Source: an uncultured Poribacteria bacterium | GTDB lineage: Bacteria; Poribacteria; WGA-4E; WGA-3G | Assembly (NCBI GenBank): GCA_951828515.1 | Contig: OX639992.1 | Span: 4,008,217 to 4,072,216, forward strand | Direction: 5' to 3' | Length of the DNA stretch: 64,000 bases | Shown here: in pieces, positions 62,323 through 64,000 of the stretch | How the letters are laid out: each line of letters opens with the position of its first letter | How positions within the stretch are numbered: the stretch's first letter is position 1 | Made by a program: the position numbers and the translations under genes | Notes under the pieces: model-generated | The model's input: only the letters and a program-made list of their open reading frames with translations | Databases searched by the model: none | Told to the model about the DNA's origin: nothing

Positions 62323-62736
62323 TCAGAGAATCCTTATCATCCAGGCCCCATCATGTGCAGGGTTATAGATCAATCCTTTTGTCATGTCAACACAGAGGTC
62401 GAGAGTTTCCAAGATCATGTGTCCGACAAGAACGGGCATGCCTTCGGGAAGGTCTGTTACCCGGATGGTGTCGCTTCGTTCCAATACGGTATATTCTACT
62501 TCTGAATAGATAACGCGTTCCACGATACCGTTTGCGGTTTCTGCTTGAATTTTCCTGAGAGGTGTAAGCCCGAGGCGTTTGATAAGTGGATCCGGTAAGC
62601 AGAGCCCTGTCGCGCCGGTGTCAACGAGCGCGTCTTTGACGGTCAGTCGTCGGACATCTTCGGGCTTCATAACACCCGCTCTTACTAAAACCAGATCGTC
62701 TTGATTCACGAGTTCGATTCGTGTTGTCTGTTCCAT
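62323..62736 (-). CDS. Retropepsin-like aspartyl protease
   Basis: A 137-aa single-domain clan AA aspartyl protease. The catalytic triad motif is LVDTGATGLCLP (D39-T40-G41). The second conserved block VLVGHMILETLDLCVD is the hydrophobic region before the flap-like end. It would act as a homodimer. Gene location between DUF1501 and DUF1553 is unusual for the planctomycete-type cluster. The start is ATG 62736; spacing to neighbours is 26 bp on both sides. Confidence 0.85.
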   Translation of the reverse strand: MEQTTRIELVNQDDLVLVRAGVMKPEDVRRLTVKDALVDTGATGLCLPDPLIKRLGLTPLRKIQAETANGIVERVIYSEVEYTVLERSDTIRVTDLPEGMPVLVGHMILETLDLCVDMTKGLIYNPAHDGAWMIRIL

Positions 62737-62762
62737 TGTGAATGCCTCTTGCTTTTTCGCAT

Positions 62763-64000
62763 TTAATATCGCATAATCGTCTCATGCAAGTTCAGTATTA
62801 CCCGCGCCACAGAAGTCCACGCCGCCAATTCGTCGGGTTCAACGCCTTCTGTTATTGGTGCTTCACCCGTTGCAACCAACATGCCGGCAGCATCGAGATC
62901 AGCAGTGTACTCGGCTTGATGCTTTTCATAGAGATTTGTTATAATCTCTAATTCCTTCGGCTGCGGCGGACGAGATAAAGTCCATTGGTACGCCCAATTG
63001 ATCCGCTCAGCGATGGATTCGCCACCCTCTTGGATAATCCGTGCCGCAAAGACGCGCGCCGCCTCAACGTAACTTGGGTCGTTGAGTAGCGTCAAAGCTT
63101 GCATCGGTGTATTAGAGGTCGCACGCTCAGCGGTACACTCCTGACGACTCGGCGCATCGAACGCCATCATACTCGGATGCAAGAAAGTGCGCTGCCAGTG
63201 TGTATAAAGTCCCCTGCGATATTGATTCTCTCCTGCATCGTGTACATAAACTCGCTTCGGGAAGTTTAGGTTTGAGTAATAACCCATCGGTTGGTAAGGT
63301 CTCACACTCGGACCACCAATTTTGGGGACAAGGAGCTCACTCAGCAACAACGCGTTATCGCGGACCACCTCTGCATCGAGTCTCCAGCGCGATTGGCGTG
63401 CCAGCAAACGGTTGTAGGCATCCTTTTCCACCAATACTTCGTTTGATTTCGAGGATTGACGATACGTATTCGAGGTGACGAGGCGTTTTACAACATGCTT
63501 AACGTTCCAACCGCTCTCCACAAATTCCACAGCGAGCCAGTCAAGTAGTTCAGGATGCACCGGCGATTCGCCTTGCGCACCGAGATCGTCTAAGACACCG
63601 GATAATCCTGTCCCGAAGTAGAGTGCCCAAAGTCGATTTACAAATGTACGCGCAGTCAATGGGTTGTCCTTTGACGCTATCCACTGTGCCAGCTCTAAAC
63701 GGGTCGGTCGACGGTTTTTGATACCGAGATCGCCGAGGAAAGTCGGTATCATCGGTTCGACGATCTCGCCCGAATCGTCCATCCAGTTGCCTCTCGGTAG
63801 CACGCGTGTTGTCCGAGGTAGCGTAGACTCGGTTGTGAGCGAGTAGGGAATTTGCGCTTCAATTTCGCCTTTCTGTTTCTGTAACTCCGCGATCTGGTTC
63901 CGGATACCGTCAAGCGCAGGTGTGATACGGCGATACTCCGCTGCGATCAGCTCACGCTGATGTGTCGTCCTGACAGAGGGATCGACCTGAATTGCTGCAA
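62763..64000 (-). CDS. DUF1553 protein, running off the right edge
   Basis: The frame is open from the stop at 62763 through 64000, with about 412 residues visible. I translated past the GTG at 63803 because upstream residues read QIPYSLTTESTLPRTTRVLP, the usual DUF1553 lead-in. Motifs are RGNWMDDSGEIVEP, ASKDNPLTARTFVNRLWALYFG, RLVTSNTYRQSSKSNE and the C-terminal SRPPQPKELEIITNLYEKH. This is the C-terminal part of a PSCyt/PSD1 protein whose start lies outside the window. Confidence 0.9.
   Translation of the reverse strand, partial: AAIQVDPSVRTTHQRELIAAEYRRITPALDGIRNQIAELQKQKGEIEAQIPYSLTTESTLPRTTRVLPRGNWMDDSGEIVEPMIPTFLGDLGIKNRRPTRLELAQWIASKDNPLTARTFVNRLWALYFGTGLSGVLDDLGAQGESPVHPELLDWLAVEFVESGWNVKHVVKRLVTSNTYRQSSKSNEVLVEKDAYNRLLARQSRWRLDAEVVRDNALLLSELLVPKIGGPSVRPYQPMGYYSNLNFPKRVYVHDAGENQYRRGLYTHWQRTFLHPSMMAFDAPSRQECTAERATSNTPMQALTLLNDPSYVEAARVFAARIIQEGGESIAERINWAYQWTLSRPPQPKELEIITNLYEKHQAEYTADLDAAGMLVATGEAPITEGVEPDELAAWTSVARVILNLHETIMRY

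Noticed and set aside
1-64000. CRISPR array or rRNA/tRNA cluster
   Set aside because: No regularly spaced direct repeats with unique spacers, and no rRNA-like or cloverleaf sequences were seen by eye.

Overview
The window looks like chromosome from an uncultured Gram-negative bacterium of the Poribacteria / PVC-like kind. This is inferred from gene content, not from a marker gene. The signs are a DUF1549/DUF1553 lipoprotein, a DUF1501–DUF1553 pair, a formylglycine sulfatase, a secreted LamG/DUF1080-like protein, Gfo/Idh/MocA oxidoreductases, two gamma-glutamyltransferases, DUF4432, PmoA-like (DUF6807), DUF362 and SBP56 proteins, an outer-membrane barrel and many lipoproteins. Most genes lie on the minus strand. 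I found no rRNA, convincing tRNA, CRISPR array or intact transposase.

Layout, left to right. 0–5.4 kb is housekeeping: a membrane pyrophosphatase, folC and glyA. 5.8–20.8 kb holds a three-domain PQQ/SH3/TolB lipoprotein, an iron alcohol dehydrogenase, a TGT-fold protein carrying the archaeosine-synthase (ArcS) motif, secreted and planctomycete-type proteins, an SDR epimerase, gamma-glutamyltransferase, Gfo/Idh, PmoA-like and STAS genes. 21.4–31.3 kb is a defence operon read right to left: hsdM, an AlbA_2/Schlafen-like ATPase, a HepT-type HEPN protein, an hsdS whose N-terminus is an MntA-type nucleotidyltransferase, two SEFIR proteins (one fused to an AAA ATPase), a frameshifted DUF4276 fragment and a truncated hsdR. 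31.5–42.5 kb carries sulfatase, cupin, DUF711, accA, BCCT transporter, porin, DUF3352 lipoprotein and DUF4432 genes. 42.8–45.2 kb has an HD-domain gene, a DUF433/DUF5615 toxin-antitoxin pair, a nucleotidyltransferase and a membrane protein. 45.3–51 kb has SBP56, an S1/P1-like nuclease, DUF362, murQ and an amino-sugar kinase (peptidoglycan recycling). 51–64 kb has a Ycf48-like lipoprotein behind a consensus promoter, a BMP-family binding protein, Nudix, a second gamma-glutamyltransferase, glutaredoxin-like, Gfo/Idh and MDR genes, a truncated serine hydrolase, DUF1501, a retropepsin-like protein and a DUF1553 gene running off the right edge.

The strongest candidate for an undescribed system is the defence operon. 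It contains a complete HepT/MntA-type pair (RX4HXY and GSX10DXD motifs both present), but the nucleotidyltransferase is translationally fused to the specificity subunit of a type I modification enzyme. The same operon has two SEFIR proteins with near-identical sensor domains on different effectors, while the restriction subunit has lost its nuclease and first helicase parts by being joined to a DUF4276 gene. This suggests toxin control tied to the modification complex, backed by SEFIR effectors. A second candidate is the bacterial TGT-ArcS fusion at 9.3–11.2 kb.

Intergenic DNA is rich in a family of short palindromes (GG-N-G-N-GGTT, 3-nt loop, mirrored arm, often followed by CTACC), including a 138-bp nested inverted repeat that resembles a MITE. 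Two apparent deletion junctions (hsdR and the serine hydrolase) could be natural or assembly errors.
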